From assembly GCF_017052585.1 (NCBI RefSeq), contig NZ_JAFFHZ010000001.1:1794501-1858500 (forward strand): 64,000 nt of DNA, read 5' to 3'. The notes under the pieces are model-generated. The model had not been told where the DNA came from. It searched no databases and was given only the letters and a program-made list of their open reading frames with translations. The translations under genes and the position numbers were made by a program. The stretch is from Paenibacillus apiarius (GTDB lineage Bacteria > Bacillota > Bacilli > Paenibacillales > Paenibacillaceae). Shown piece by piece: positions 27,767-37,640 of the stretch. Position 1 is the first letter of the stretch, and the number at the start of each line of letters is the position of its first letter.

Positions 27767-27933
27767 GTTTAAAAAGTCCGCTTTTGATCACGAAGCATCC
27801 CAATGATGTCATGCGGCATCGAATCTTGCATTCACTCTCGAAGTCCGGCGCTCATGTAGTCCCGCCTACACTCCGCTCCTCCTTCTTCGAGTTCTTGCAA
27901 CCCTCTCGGTGCTGAAAAACGTTCTTTTTAAAC
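27767..27933. repeat. MITE-like element with inverted ends in the argC leader
   Basis: The ends GTTTAAAAAG and CTTTTTAAAC are perfect inverted repeats, extended inward with mismatches to about 16 of 19 bases. The inside is rich in further inverted repeats: on the minus strand CTCGAAG pairs with CTTCGAG around a TGTAG/CTACA stem. No reading frame fits. It lies wholly between the argC promoter and the argC start codon, so it becomes the 5' leader RNA. I found no second full copy in the window; the identification as a dispersed element is inference from its shape. Confidence 0.5.
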
Positions 27934-27964
27934 TCGTTTATCTTTTCTTAAAAATATACGTCCA

Positions 27965-28030
27965 ATTGAATAATTATGTATCATTATACGACTTCATTTA
28001 TATAAATACAATGGTTTTTATGTTTATTCA
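27965..28030 (-). promoter_or_regulatory. argC promoter with ArgR/AhrC operators
   Basis: On the minus strand TTGTAT (28011-28006), a 17-bp spacer and a perfect TATAAT (27988-27983) form a sigma-A promoter. Three sequences resemble arginine boxes. ATTGAATAATTATGTATC (plus strand, 27965-27982) matches the E. coli consensus well and overlaps the start point. TTCATTTATATAAATACA (27993-28010) is nearly palindromic and covers the -35 to -10 spacer. TGAATAAACATAAAAA (minus, 28030-28015) lies just upstream. This layout fits repression by an arginine-bound ArgR/AhrC hexamer, whose gene is not in the window. Confidence 0.8.
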
Positions 28031-28359
28031 CAATAAAAAAAACGTCACCAGCGGCACACGTTCTGTGTTGTCTGCTGATCACGTTGCTATATGTGAAGTC
28101 GCATTATACAATTGGAGCACTTCGTTTATTCGGTTAATCATATTGGAACTCAGACGCTTGCTGCTCCCTCCTCCCCGCCGTAACAGAAAATGCCGCTCGT
28201 AGCTTCTTCATTCCGTTGGCTATACTAGACTTCTGTCTGTGCCTCTGCTTGTACATGAAAATGAAAAAATGAGAATTGTTACCACTTGTAGTATAAACCT
28301 ATTTTCCACGTGCAGACAAGGCTATTGCCAATATTACACAAATTCTACATAAACATAAA
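28031..28359. other. Non-coding stretch upstream of the argC promoter
   Basis: I find no gene here. It contains an A-run next to the argC promoter that could act as an upstream element, and a sequence TGAGAATTGTTACCA near 28270 that weakly resembles a Fur box but has no gene properly placed for it. Confidence 0.5.
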
Positions 28360-28382
28360 GCTCGGGTAAGCTTTACCCGAGC
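28360..28382 (-). terminator. Terminator of the YitT-family gene
   Basis: GCTCGGGTAA and TTACCCGAGC form a perfect 10-bp stem with a 3-nt loop; T-rich sequence follows on the minus strand. It lies 25 nt after the gene. Confidence 0.85.
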
Positions 28383-28407
28383 CTGTCACATCTATTATCG
28401 CAAGTTA

Positions 28408-29328
28408 TCATGCTTGTATTTGAAAACCTTCACCCAGCACCTCGTTCGTATCGCTTATGATGACAAACGCTTGCGGGTCGACGGAACGGACAAGCGATTT
28501 TAGCTTATACACCTCTGTCTGCCCGACGACAACCATGAGCACAGTCCGCCCCTCGCCCGTATACCCGCCTTCCCCCTTTAACTTCGTCAAGCCGCGGTCT
28601 AGATCGTGAAGAATCGCTTCTGCCAGCTGATCCGCCTCTTGACTAATAATGAAAGCCACCTTCGTATAGCCAAGGCCGACCTGAACGATGTCGATCATCT
28701 TACTGGTAACGAATAAAGCAATCAACGCATACATGGCGCTTTCGAAGGACAATAGCACCCCTGCCAAAATAATGATGACTCCATCGCAAATCGCAACCGA
28801 CAGGGACAGGTTAATCTTCCCGAATGTATGCAGAAGCTGCGCCGAAATCGCATTCCCCCCTGTCGAGCCGCGTCCACGGAACACAATCCCGAGGCCAATG
28901 CCTAGGCCGATCCCGCCAAAAATGGCCGCCAGCAGCGGATTATCTGTCACCGGTTCGATATGGGCCGTCAAGAAAATAAACGTCGGCAACGCAACCGACC
29001 CCACGAAGGTGCGGATGCCGAATTGCTTCCCCAGCAAGGAGACACCGATAATAAACAACGGAATATTGAATGCATATTGCGTAATCGCCGGATTCCAACC
29101 GAATTGATGCTGAAGAACAATGGATAACCCGGAAATTCCCCCGGAAGCAATCTGATTCGGCAGCAGCAACGCATTGAAGGTTAACGCCATAATGAAGGCG
29201 CCCACGAACAGCAGCACGTAATCGAGCACTGTGCGCATCGGATGATCGTAAGGTATTAGCATGCCGCCGCGCCGCGCTCTTTGGGATGAACGGGATGATG
29301 ATTTCGAAGCATATGATGAGTTAGACAT
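28408..29328 (-). CDS. YitT-family membrane protein (YvjA-like)
   Basis: This is an integral membrane protein of unknown transport or sensing role. The 306-aa protein has a Ser/Arg-rich cytoplasmic start and about five to six helices, including TVLDYVLLFVGAFIMALTFNALLLP. The family marks NQIASGGISGLSIVL and RGRGSTGGNAISAQLL are present, and a soluble DUF2179-type C-terminal domain (~220-306) follows. Its place right after prfB matches yvjA in B. subtilis. AAAGGAG lies 11 nt upstream of the ATG, and a three-codon ATG-TAT-GTC-TAA frame overlaps the start. Confidence 0.88.
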   Translation of the reverse strand: MSNSSYASKSSSRSSQRARRGGMLIPYDHPMRTVLDYVLLFVGAFIMALTFNALLLPNQIASGGISGLSIVLQHQFGWNPAITQYAFNIPLFIIGVSLLGKQFGIRTFVGSVALPTFIFLTAHIEPVTDNPLLAAIFGGIGLGIGLGIVFRGRGSTGGNAISAQLLHTFGKINLSLSVAICDGVIIILAGVLLSFESAMYALIALFVTSKMIDIVQVGLGYTKVAFIISQEADQLAEAILHDLDRGLTKLKGEGGYTGEGRTVLMVVVGQTEVYKLKSLVRSVDPQAFVIISDTNEVLGEGFQIQA

Positions 29329-29474
29329 ACATGGTTTCTCTCCTTTATCGGTAGACCTCTCTATACAATGGACAAGCTTGTACGAAGTTGCCCTGCTCCT
29401 ATTACAAGGGGTAACATTGGCTGATCCGAATTGTATAGTATGCGCAGCCTATGTTAAGGTAAAGCGTTCAAGTA

Positions 29475-29518
29475 CAGCAAAAAACCTGCTCCGATCGAAA
29501 TCGGCGCAGGTTTTGCTG
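29475..29518 (-). terminator. Terminator of prfB
   Basis: On the minus strand an AGCAAAACCTGC arm, an inner GCCGAT/ATCGG pairing and a GCAGGTTTTTTGCT arm form a strong hairpin with an internal T-run. It lies just after prfB. Confidence 0.7.
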
Positions 29519-29534
29519 TCGGTGTTGCTGCAAG

Positions 29535-30651
29535 TTAATTTTCAGACGATGGTTGTATTAAAGTTCGTAAATAGGCTTCAATGAACGCATCCAAATCGCC
29601 GTCCATGACAGCGCCGACATTCCCGGTCTCCACCTGCGTCCGGTGGTCCTTCACCATGCTGTACGGATGGAACACGTAGGAGCGAATCTGGCTGCCCCAG
29701 GCAATGTCCATCTGCTCGCCGCGGATTTCAGCAAGCTGCTGCCGCTGCTCTTCAATCTTGCGTTCGTACAATTTAGAACGAAGCAAGGTCATTGCCCGAT
29801 CGCGGTTTTTAATCTGCGACCGCTCGGTCTGGCACGTAACGACGATTCCGGTCGGAATGTGCGTAATCCGCACGGCGGAATCGGTCGTGTTAATATGCTG
29901 GCCGCCCGCGCCGCTGGCACGGTACGTATCTATCTTCAAATCTTCCGTACGAATCTCGATGTCGATATCGTCCGTAATTTCCGGTACGACATCGCAAGAT
30001 ACGAAGGATGTGTGGCGCCGGCCGGATGAATCGAATGGGGAAATCCGCACCAGACGGTGGACCCCCTTTTCCGTCTTCAAATAGCCATACGCGTTGTAGC
30101 CTTTAATTAGCAGCGTCACGCTCTTAATGCCCGCTTCATCGCCTGGCAAAAAGTCGAGCACCTCGACCTTGAAGCCGTGTTTCTCCGCCCAGCGCGTGTA
30201 CATGCGCAGCAGCATCTGCCCCCAGTCCTGCGACTCGGTGCCGCCCGCGCCCGGATGGAGCTCCAGGATAGCGTTGAACTTATCATATGGCTCGCTCAAC
30301 AAGAGCTGCAGCTCGAAATTTTCCACGCGAGTGAGAATCTGTTCCACATTCGCCGTCAATTCGCTTGCCAAGGACTCATCGTCCTCTTCCTCCGCCAGCT
30401 CAACCATCATCTGCGCGTCTTCATAATCCTGCATCAGCTTCTGAAATTCTTCCACGCTGCCCTTAACGGCATTTAACTCGGAAATAATGCCCTGCGCCCG
30501 CTCATTATCGTCCCAGAAGTCGGGAGCCGACATTTTCTCCTCGTAGTTGGAAATCATCTCTTGCTTCAGATCGAGGTCAAAGTGACCCCCTAAGATTTGT
30601 AAGTTTCGCGGCGATGTCTCGCAAATTATGGCGTACGGTTGCATCGATCAT
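29535..30651 (-). CDS. prfB: Peptide chain release factor 2 with programmed +1 frameshift
   Basis: RF2 releases finished proteins at UGA and UAA. The start is ATG 30651 ([19 protein letters not shown]), with GAGGTGA upstream. After 24 codons the frame meets an in-frame UGA at 30579-30577, within CTT-TGA-C, preceded by an internal Shine-Dalgarno AGGGGG. A +1 slip at CTT continues as DLDLKQEM, giving about 371 aa. The main frame carries the GGQ motif ([18 protein letters not shown]) and the SPF anticodon-like motif ([12 protein letters not shown]), which reads UGA. A simple reading from ATG 30644 in the second frame gives a false N-terminus. Low RF2 favours the slip, so the gene controls its own level. 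Confidence 0.96.
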
Positions 30652-30687
30652 CGTAATTCACCTCGGTCCATAGTGTCTCCCCAAATA

Positions 30688-30709
30688 ACGGGCGGCTAAG
30701 GCCGCCCGT
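30688..30709 (-). terminator. Hairpin between secA and prfB
   Basis: ACGGGCGGC and GCCGCCCGT form a perfect 9-bp stem with a 4-nt loop, but only a short T-run (TATTTG) follows on the minus strand. It could be a leaky terminator or an RNA-processing hairpin between secA and prfB. Confidence 0.5.
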
Positions 30710-30785
30710 CGCTGGAGTTGTATAAGTCGTGACGGACACGATACCGTCACTTGGCTAGCTAGTATTTGCCTAAAGCTTCGCGGCC

Positions 30786-33296
30786 TTAACCTTGCTTGCC
30801 ATGGCACTGCTTATATTTCTTGCCGCTGCCGCACGGACAAGGGTCGTTGCGGCCGACGGTTTCTTCTTTCGTTACCGGGCGCTTCTCGCCTGGTTCCGCA
30901 TTTGTTGACATTTTGCTCTCGTCCACAACGGCTTGACGTTCCACATTTTGCTCAACTTGAGCCTTCATGATGTATGTCGATACTTCCTCTTGAATCGAAG
31001 CGACCATGCTATTGAACATTTCATAGCCTTCGAATTGATACTCGCGGAGAGGATCTGTACCGCCATATGCGCGCAAGTGAATCCCTTGACGCAGGTGATC
31101 CATCGCATCGATGTGATCCATCCACTTGGAGTCGACCGCACGGAGAACGACGACTTTCTCGAACTCGCGTACCAGCTCAGGCCCGATGCGCTCCTCGCGC
31201 TCCGTATATTTAGCCAGCACCTTGTCAAAGAGGAACTCGATAATCTCGTCCTTCTCTTTGCCCCACAGGTCATCCTTCGTAATGGCTCCTTCATCCAGCA
31301 TGCTGCGGTGCATGTAATCAACGACCTCTTGCAATTCCCAGTTCTCAGGAATGTCGTCTTCGTTGCAATGCGCGCTGACTACGCGTTCCACGCACGGCTG
31401 AATCATATCCATAACAATTTGCCGGATATTTTCCGCTTCCAGCACTTCACGGCGCTGGCGGTAAATGATTTCGCGCTGCTGGTTCATGACGTCGTCATAT
31501 TGCAGGACGACTTTGCGCAGGTCGAAGTTGTTGCCCTCGACGCGCTTCTGAGCAGACTCAACGGCACGCGTGATGAGCTTGGATTCAATCGGTTGGTCCT
31601 CTTCAAATCCAAGGCGTTCCATCATGCCAAGCACGTTGTCCGCACCGAACCGGCGCATCAGCTCGTCTTCAAGCGACAGATAGAACTGCGAAGAACCCGG
31701 GTCACCCTGACGGCCGGCACGGCCGCGCAGCTGGTTATCGATACGACGGCTTTCGTGACGCTCCGTACCGATGATATGCAGGCCGCCTACATTAGATACG
31801 CCCTCGCCCAAAATAATATCCGTACCGCGTCCCGCCATGTTCGTCGCAATCGTAACCTGATTCGGTTCACCCGCGCGCGAAATGATTTCCGCTTCTTCAC
31901 GGTGAAACTTCGCATTCAGCACTTGGTGCTTAATGCCTTTTTTGCGCAGCTTGTCGGACAGCAGCTCAGAGTTCTCGATCGATACCGTACCGACGAGCAC
32001 CGGCTGTTGCTCCTTATGACGCTGCACAATCTCTTCCACGACCGCGTTGAATTTCGCGTTCGCCGTCTTGTAGACGACATCCGGGAAGTCTTTGCGTTGA
32101 TTTGGTTTATTCGTAGGGATTTGGATAACTTCCAACCCATAAATGCTCTTGAATTCCTCTTCCTCTGTCTTAGCCGTACCGGTCATGCCGGCCAGCTTGC
32201 GGTACATCCGGAAGTAGTTCTGGAACGTAATCGTCGCGAGCGTCATGCTCTCGTTCTGAACTTCGAGCTGCTCTTTTGCTTCGATCGCTTGATGCAAGCC
32301 GTCGCTGTAGCGGCGTCCCGCCATCATGCGGCCCGTAAATTCGTCAACGATGACAATCTCGCCTTCGTTCACGACATAATCGACGTCACGGCGCATAATC
32401 GCATGTGCTTTCAACGCTTGCTGAACATGGTGGTTCATCGTTACGTTCTTCACATCGAACAAGTTCTCGATACCAAGGACTTTCTCGGCCTTGGACACCC
32501 CTGCTTCCGTCAAAGCAACTTGACGGGTTTTGACGTCAATCGTATAGTCTTCTTCTTGTCTCAACAGTTGAGCCAACGTATCCGCAATATGGTACAATTC
32601 CGTCGATTTCGCTGCTTGTCCGGAAATGATGAGCGGCGTACGCGCTTCGTCAACGAGGATGGAGTCCACTTCATCGATAATGGCGAAGTTGAGCGGACGT
32701 TGAACCATCTGCTCCTTGTATAGCACCATATTGTCACGCAGGTAGTCAAAGCCATACTCGTTGTTCGTTCCGTACGTAATGTCGCAGGCATACGCTTCTT
32801 GCTTCATCGCATGGTCCATACCCGCTAAGTTCAAACCAACCGTCATACCCAAGAAGTTGTATATCTGGGCCATCAATTCGCTGTCGCGGGAAGCCAAATA
32901 ATCGTTGACCGTAACGACGTGCACGCCTTTGCTTGCCAACGCGTTCAAATAGACAGGCAGCGTTCCGACGAGCGTCTTCCCCTCACCTGTCTTCATCTCT
33001 GCAATCTTACCTTCATGAAGCACCATACCGCCCAGGAGCTGCACGTCATAGTGACGCATGCCCAGCGTACGCTTCGCCGCTTCACGCACTGTTGCAAACG
33101 CCTCTGGAAGCAACTGATCGAGCGTATCGCCTTTTTCCAAGCGCTCACGGAATTCATCTGTCTTCGCGCGCAGTTGATCATCAGACAACTTTTCAAATTC
33201 CGGTTCCATACCATTGATAAGCTCCACGGTCTTCATTAACCGCTTCACTTCGCGTTCATTGGCGTCGCCGAATATCTTCTTCACAATTCCTAGCAT
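30786..33296 (-). CDS. secA: Preprotein translocase ATPase SecA
   Basis: SecA drives secretory proteins through SecYEG. The 836-aa protein has Walker [10 protein letters not shown] (~102-110), the DEVD box ([23 protein letters not shown], ~205-227), the preprotein cross-linking domain, NMAGRGTDI, and helicase motif [15 protein letters not shown]. It ends with a SEC-C zinc motif [16 protein letters not shown] 33296 has AAAGGGG upstream. The order hpf-secA-prfB is conserved in B. subtilis. Confidence 0.98.
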   Translation of the reverse strand: MLGIVKKIFGDANEREVKRLMKTVELINGMEPEFEKLSDDQLRAKTDEFRERLEKGDTLDQLLPEAFATVREAAKRTLGMRHYDVQLLGGMVLHEGKIAEMKTGEGKTLVGTLPVYLNALASKGVHVVTVNDYLASRDSELMAQIYNFLGMTVGLNLAGMDHAMKQEAYACDITYGTNNEYGFDYLRDNMVLYKEQMVQRPLNFAIIDEVDSILVDEARTPLIISGQAAKSTELYHIADTLAQLLRQEEDYTIDVKTRQVALTEAGVSKAEKVLGIENLFDVKNVTMNHHVQQALKAHAIMRRDVDYVVNEGEIVIVDEFTGRMMAGRRYSDGLHQAIEAKEQLEVQNESMTLATITFQNYFRMYRKLAGMTGTAKTEEEEFKSIYGLEVIQIPTNKPNQRKDFPDVVYKTANAKFNAVVEEIVQRHKEQQPVLVGTVSIENSELLSDKLRKKGIKHQVLNAKFHREEAEIISRAGEPNQVTIATNMAGRGTDIILGEGVSNVGGLHIIGTERHESRRIDNQLRGRAGRQGDPGSSQFYLSLEDELMRRFGADNVLGMMERLGFEEDQPIESKLITRAVESAQKRVEGNNFDLRKVVLQYDDVMNQQREIIYRQRREVLEAENIRQIVMDMIQPCVERVVSAHCNEDDIPENWELQEVVDYMHRSMLDEGAITKDDLWGKEKDEIIEFLFDKVLAKYTEREERIGPELVREFEKVVVLRAVDSKWMDHIDAMDHLRQGIHLRAYGGTDPLREYQFEGYEMFNSMVASIQEEVSTYIMKAQVEQNVERQAVVDESKMSTNAEPGEKRPVTKEETVGRNDPCPCGSGKKYKQCHGKQG

Positions 33297-33681
33297 GGTT
33301 AACCCCTTTCACGCAAATCCGATCGTGATTTTATGGCCGCTCCCCCTCAGGTCGATCTGTAGAGAAAGAACGGTGACATTGACTTGTTTTGCAATAAATT
33401 GTAACAGTTTCAACAAGGTCCCGCAACCGCCGTCAGGCAAGTTTTCAGACGTTTTGCGTACATTTTCATGTCGATACAGCATTATAGTGGGAGTCCTATT
33501 GATTTCGTAAATGATGTAGAACTTTCATAATCCTTTATGAGTCGTGTTCAAAAACCACTTTTTTTCACTACCTCTATTATACGCGAAAAGAGCCCATTCC
33601 GTTGTGGAATTAGGCTCAGTCCTTTTTTGGTATCAGGTGCAGTCTCTGCTAATTGTTGATTACAGAGGTTCTGTCCCGTTC
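33297..33681. other. hpf-secA intergenic region
   Basis: This 385-bp gap contains the hpf terminator (33586-33617) and, next to it on the minus strand, a TATAAT at 33581-33576 that could be the -10 of a secA promoter, although I see no good -35. That would give a ~270-nt secA leader. I find no gene or recognisable riboswitch here. Confidence 0.5.
33586..33617 (-). terminator. Terminator of hpf
   Basis: On the minus strand GAGCC-TAATTCC pairs with GGAATG-GGCTC, followed by TTTTCG. It lies 65 nt after hpf. Confidence 0.75.
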
Positions 33682-34224
33682 TTAGCCTTGTTCTATTAGC
33701 CCGTAGCGGCCGTCGTTCCGACGGTACACCACGTTCACTTCTTTACTCTCCGCATTGGAGAACACGAAGAAATTATGTCCTATCATATTCATCTGCAGGA
33801 TAGCTTCTTCCACGTCCATCGGCTTCAACGTAAATCGCTTCGTCCGCACGACTTCCAGCATATCCTCTTCACCCGCAGGAAGCTGAGTCACTTCGTCGCT
33901 GAACAGATGGTCTGTGCTTCCCGATAGGCGGAATTTCCGGTTCACCTTCGTCTTATGCTTGCGAATTTGCCGTTCCAGCTTATCCACGACGGAATCGATC
34001 GAAGAATACATATCCTTGCTGCGGTGTTCCGCACGCAGAAGCAAGCCAGTTAGCGGAATGGTTACTTCAACTATGTGTAAATCACGAATCACGCTCAACG
34101 TTACGCTAACGTCTGAGGTAGGGGGAGTTTCAAAATACCGTTCCAGTCGACTTAATTTCTTCTCGACATAGTCAAGTAGCGCGTCTGTAACTTCAATGTT
34201 CTGACCTCGAACTTTATAATTCAT
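33682..34224 (-). CDS. hpf: Long-form ribosome hibernation promoting factor
   Basis: Long HPF binds the 30S subunit in stationary phase and, through its C-terminal domain, pairs ribosomes into inactive 100S dimers. The 180-aa protein has an N-terminal S30AE domain (~1-100, MNYKVRGQNIEVTDALLDYVEKKL) and a C-terminal dimerisation domain (~120-180, VVRTKRFTLKPMDVEEAILQMNMIGHNFFVF). AAAGGAGGAG lies upstream of its ATG. A -10 TATAAT with an extended TG (34255-34250 on the minus strand) is its likely promoter. It heads hpf-secA-prfB and marks the right-hand boundary of the conserved order next to the glycan island. Confidence 0.95.
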   Translation of the reverse strand: MNYKVRGQNIEVTDALLDYVEKKLSRLERYFETPPTSDVSVTLSVIRDLHIVEVTIPLTGLLLRAEHRSKDMYSSIDSVVDKLERQIRKHKTKVNRKFRLSGSTDHLFSDEVTQLPAGEEDMLEVVRTKRFTLKPMDVEEAILQMNMIGHNFFVFSNAESKEVNVVYRRNDGRYGLIEQG

Positions 34225-34249
34225 AGGACACTCCTCCTTTGATGTCTAT

Positions 34250-34255
34250 ATTATA
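34250..34255 (-). promoter_or_regulatory. Extended -10 element of the hpf promoter
   Basis: On the minus strand TGTTATAAT (extended TGn plus TATAAT) lies 25 bp before the hpf start codon. I see no clear -35, as is common for extended -10 promoters. Confidence 0.5.
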
Positions 34256-34353
34256 ACATATATTTGGGCACGGAACGAAAAAAACGGTTACAATTCGTTT
34301 ACAATTCCGTATCCTTTAGTACCCTTGTCCGGAGGGGGTGAAACAGTGCCGAC

Positions 34354-35250
34354 TCAATTATGTGCCAGAGTTATTCTCCTCTGTAACAATTCCTCTGCCG
34401 CATGAAAATCATCTATTGTATCAATCTCTACAATATCCCCAACTTCACAAGATCTGACATAAACATTATAGTTTTGATTGTATAAATTCGTCGGGATTTC
34501 ATCCCAATAGCGCTGTTTGGCGCTATCTGATTGTATTTCCTTGATAATGTCCTGCTTCAATTGCTTGCCTGCTTTCTCGTCCCAGTAAGAGACCCCATAC
34601 ATCAAGTAACAATTCTCGCCGCCTAATTTCATTGAGGCAACTCTTCCGCCTTCAAGTTCCAAACACCAATCATCCGTTTCCTTTTTGAAGATGCCTGCAT
34701 AATTGCAGTGATATTGGTATTTCTGTATGATATTCTTATTCGTCAACAAAATATCACCATCGAAAATATACGTATTTTCAAGATAATCTTTCGCCAAGTA
34801 AGCGGAATAAATATTATTGTATTCTTCATATTTGTCATTATCTATAAAGATGATATGGGGATACTTCTCTAATAGGAAGTCGAATTTTTCCTTGAGGTAT
34901 CCTCTTACGATCACTACTTCCCGAATGCCAATATTGTGAACCGTCTCCAACATGTCTTCGATCATGCTTTTTCCGTTGACCTCCACTAGGGACTTAGGTC
35001 TGTCTTTCGTTAATGGATAAAGTCTGGTGCCCATGCCTGCAACTATGAAGACGGCACGCTTCACTCTGTACATTTCCAATACATCCAAGCCTTTTTCCGT
35101 AATCATAATGGTATCGTCATCATGAAGGCTTACCCACCGTGCTGCGGTCAGTTGATTGAGCATGCTTTGATCGATTTCGTTTTTCGGGAGTCCCGCATCT
35201 CGATTTTGTTCAAGCTGCATGATTATGTCGAATTGTTCTTTCGTTAACAT
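34354..35250 (-). CDS. LicC-like cytidylyltransferase with N-terminal winged helix
   Basis: This protein probably activates a phospho- or phosphono-amine with CTP. LicC of pneumococcus makes CDP-choline, and PntC-type relatives use 2-aminoethylphosphonate. The 298-aa product has a ~65-residue N-terminal winged-helix-like domain (MLTKEQFDIIMQLEQNRDAG). A nucleotidyltransferase core follows, with FIVAGMGTRLYPLTKDRPKSLVEVNGK, VRGYLKEKFDFL, EEYNNIYSAYLAKDYL and the metal site FDGDILL. The block around YNNIYSAYL closely recalls LicC. I chose ATG 35250 with AAAGAG upstream, not 35313. It is the last gene of a five-gene operon with an ABC importer. No kinase or phosphotransferase of the LicA/LicD type is beside it. 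Substrate is inferred, not shown. Confidence 0.75.
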   Translation of the reverse strand: MLTKEQFDIIMQLEQNRDAGLPKNEIDQSMLNQLTAARWVSLHDDDTIMITEKGLDVLEMYRVKRAVFIVAGMGTRLYPLTKDRPKSLVEVNGKSMIEDMLETVHNIGIREVVIVRGYLKEKFDFLLEKYPHIIFIDNDKYEEYNNIYSAYLAKDYLENTYIFDGDILLTNKNIIQKYQYHCNYAGIFKKETDDWCLELEGGRVASMKLGGENCYLMYGVSYWDEKAGKQLKQDIIKEIQSDSAKQRYWDEIPTNLYNQNYNVYVRSCEVGDIVEIDTIDDFHAAEELLQRRITLAHN

Positions 35251-35281
35251 TTTTATCGCTCTTTTCTCCGCTCGTATTTGT

Positions 35282-36865
35282 TTAAAATAAATACTTTCTA
35301 AAAAGTGAAGCAATCCATTTAAAAACTAGATTCACGCACAATATCAGCAGCACAACGACGGACGCTTCTTCAAACAGCAGCTGCGCCTCGTATTGGTTAA
35401 TCATTAAGGCGATGGTCATATTTTTCGTATTGCTCAAAAATGCGACTGCGGATATCGTTACCATTGAATTGATAAAGAAAAAGCTGAACATGTTCATGAT
35501 GGTAGCACTTGTGCTAGGTGCCAATATGTCTTTTATATACTTCAGTTGTTTAATTCCCATCGTATTAGCCGCTTGTTCCAATTCCCCGGGAATTTTATTT
35601 TGGCTGTTGTAGGCCAGTAAGTACGGGGTTGAAAAGAAATGCATGATATTTACCAAAATAATGATGTATGCCGTTCCGTATATCGGCGTAAAGCTGAAAA
35701 ATTGGATATAGCCTAATCCAAGCACGATCCCTGGGATGACTAATGGAAATACAGCCAAGGAATAGATTGTCCTTGCCATAAATTTATTGGGCAATCTAAT
35801 ACTGACATATGCGATAAGGTAAGCTGCTGCGGTGCCTATTAAGGCAGTTGATAATGAGATGACAAGGGAATTATAGATTGCATTTCCTGCTCCCCCATAG
35901 ACGACAGCTTGTAAATGTTTCAATGAAAACGTCATATTAGTGGGATATTGTTCAACAAGCCCGATTCCGATATAAGAAATAACGGGCATTAGGGCAATAA
36001 GAGCTGCTATCGCACATATAGCGGTATACAATATGTCTCTTGCTTTATTCCTTGTTGCCGTATACACAGGACTGTTCACTTGATCCAGTTCTACATTGTT
36101 TATCTTTCGGCTCAGCAGAAAGGTTATAATCGCTGGTATTAAGAGCAGAATGGCTATAAACCCGCCTTTTGAGAAGTCCAGCAGCCCGATTACTTCACGG
36201 TATAACAGAACAGGCAGGGTATTCGCTTTTCCGCCTATGGCCAACGCCACGCCATAATCGGTGAATACAATCGTAAATACGGTTGAAGCAACGATCAACA
36301 ACTGTTTTTTTATCAATCCCAATGTGATGTCAAAAAACACTTTGGCCTTTGGAATGCCCAATGCCCTGCATGCATCATAAACTCCGGTATCCATGTATTT
36401 TAAAATATCGGAAAACATTAAGAATGCTATAGGAAGTGCATAAATAACGCTTCCGAAGACGATCCCTTTAATGCCATACAAATTAATGTTAATGCCAACT
36501 GCCTGAGTAATAAGCCCGTTGTCTCCAAATAAATTGATCAGGCCAAATCCGTGTGCTATGGAAGGCACCAGCATGGGGAGAATAAACAGCGCCCGCCAAA
36601 CTTTCTTGCCTTTTATATTGCTTCTGTCAATCATATAGGCCAAGCTAAAAGCCAAGATTACACTGATAAGAGTAGTGCATGCGGCTACGATAACCGAATT
36701 CAACAGACTCTCCAGGAATAACGGGTCGCTGAAAACCTCTGCAACCGTAGTCCAATCGACATTAAGAAACGAGTACGCTATCGGTAATATGATGCTGATG
36801 AAAAAAAAGCTTAATATAAGAACAATAACGTAGGGGCTAAATAATACTTGCCTATTTCTATTCAT
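35282..36865 (-). CDS. Two-domain ABC transporter permease (FbpB/PhnU-V type)
   Basis: This is the membrane part of an importer, with two fused permease domains. The 527-aa protein has about 12 hydrophobic helices. Each half carries an EAA-type loop: [23 protein letters not shown] (~150-172) in the first and [21 protein letters not shown] (~425-445) in the second. Fused permeases of this kind serve iron(III), polyamine-like compounds or aminoethylphosphonate. ATG 36865 overlaps the ATPase stop by 8 nt; a start at 36925 is less likely. The LicC-like gene follows 31 nt later. Confidence 0.88.
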   Translation of the reverse strand: MNRNRQVLFSPYVIVLILSFFFISIILPIAYSFLNVDWTTVAEVFSDPLFLESLLNSVIVAACTTLISVILAFSLAYMIDRSNIKGKKVWRALFILPMLVPSIAHGFGLINLFGDNGLITQAVGININLYGIKGIVFGSVIYALPIAFLMFSDILKYMDTGVYDACRALGIPKAKVFFDITLGLIKKQLLIVASTVFTIVFTDYGVALAIGGKANTLPVLLYREVIGLLDFSKGGFIAILLLIPAIITFLLSRKINNVELDQVNSPVYTATRNKARDILYTAICAIAALIALMPVISYIGIGLVEQYPTNMTFSLKHLQAVVYGGAGNAIYNSLVISLSTALIGTAAAYLIAYVSIRLPNKFMARTIYSLAVFPLVIPGIVLGLGYIQFFSFTPIYGTAYIIILVNIMHFFSTPYLLAYNSQNKIPGELEQAANTMGIKQLKYIKDILAPSTSATIMNMFSFFFINSMVTISAVAFLSNTKNMTIALMINQYEAQLLFEEASVVVLLILCVNLVFKWIASLFRKYLF

Positions 36866-37640
36866 ATAAATCTCCAACGAGCTGCTGCATGCTATTGAAT
36901 CGTTTACGCAAATTGACATTAACAAACTCTTCGATGTACTTGCTTCTAGGCGTCTTGCAAATATTGAACGGCGTATCCAACTGTTCGATTCTGCCTTTGT
37001 TCAGCACCAATACCCGGTCTGAGATGCTGAGCGCCTCTTCTTGATCGTGAGTCACATACAATATGGTTACCTGAAATGTTTTTTGAAGTTCTTTAAATTC
37101 GGCGCTAAGCTTCATCCGATTGCTTGCATCCAATGCGGCCAATGCTTCATCGAACAGTAGGATGTCCGGTTCAAGCGCCAATGTTCGCGCGATAGCTACG
37201 CGTTGCTTCTGGCCTCCGGAAAGCTGGTTGGGCATCTTATCCTTATGCTCAATCAGGCCCATCTTGGCCAATAGGTTCAGAGCGGTTTGTTCAGCCTCTT
37301 TTTCCTTTTTTTTGTTCGCTCTCAATGGATACATGATGTTCTCAATCGCATTCATATGCGGGAACAGCGCGTAGTTCTGGAACACCATTCCAATCCCTCG
37401 TTCATAGGGCTGCAGTTGGTCTATTTTATTACCGTCTTTCCAGATTTCTCCGCTGCTTTGCCTCTCAAGTCCGATCAAAATTTTAAGCAATGTCGTCTTT
37501 CCGCTCCCGGAATCACCCAATATGCTCAAAAATTCTCCTTCATTAATAGTAAAGTCGAGATCCTTTAATATCGGATTTCCTTCAAATTGTTTATTCAATT
37601 TATGAACGGCTATTTTGGGCAGTGCGTTCAATATTTCCAC
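36858..37640 (-). CDS. ABC importer ATP-binding protein
   Basis: This is the ATPase of the same importer. The 260-aa protein has Walker [11 protein letters not shown]-loop [12 protein letters not shown], signature [16 protein letters not shown], and H-loop [12 protein letters not shown], all typical of the spermidine/iron/phosphonate (PotA/FbpC) group. Walker B reads [13 protein letters not shown], with Ala in place of the usual Pro after DE. It lacks a clear C-terminal regulatory TOBE domain. It overlaps the binding-protein gene by 13 nt and the permease by 8 nt. Confidence 0.92.
   Translation of the reverse strand: MEILNALPKIAVHKLNKQFEGNPILKDLDFTINEGEFLSILGDSGSGKTTLLKILIGLERQSSGEIWKDGNKIDQLQPYERGIGMVFQNYALFPHMNAIENIMYPLRANKKKEKEAEQTALNLLAKMGLIEHKDKMPNQLSGGQKQRVAIARTLALEPDILLFDEALAALDASNRMKLSAEFKELQKTFQVTILYVTHDQEEALSISDRVLVLNKGRIEQLDTPFNICKTPRSKYIEEFVNVNLRKRFNSMQQLVGDLYE

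Noticed and set aside
27739..28030. T-box or other tRNA-sensing leader before argC
   Set aside because: No T-box core (AGGGTGG-like) was found; the leader is instead filled by the repeat-like element, and control seems to be by ArgR-type operators.
28255..28290. Fur-box-like TGAGAATTGTTACCA upstream of the arg promoter
   Set aside because: Only a partial match to the 7-1-7 pattern, and no iron-related gene begins next to it.
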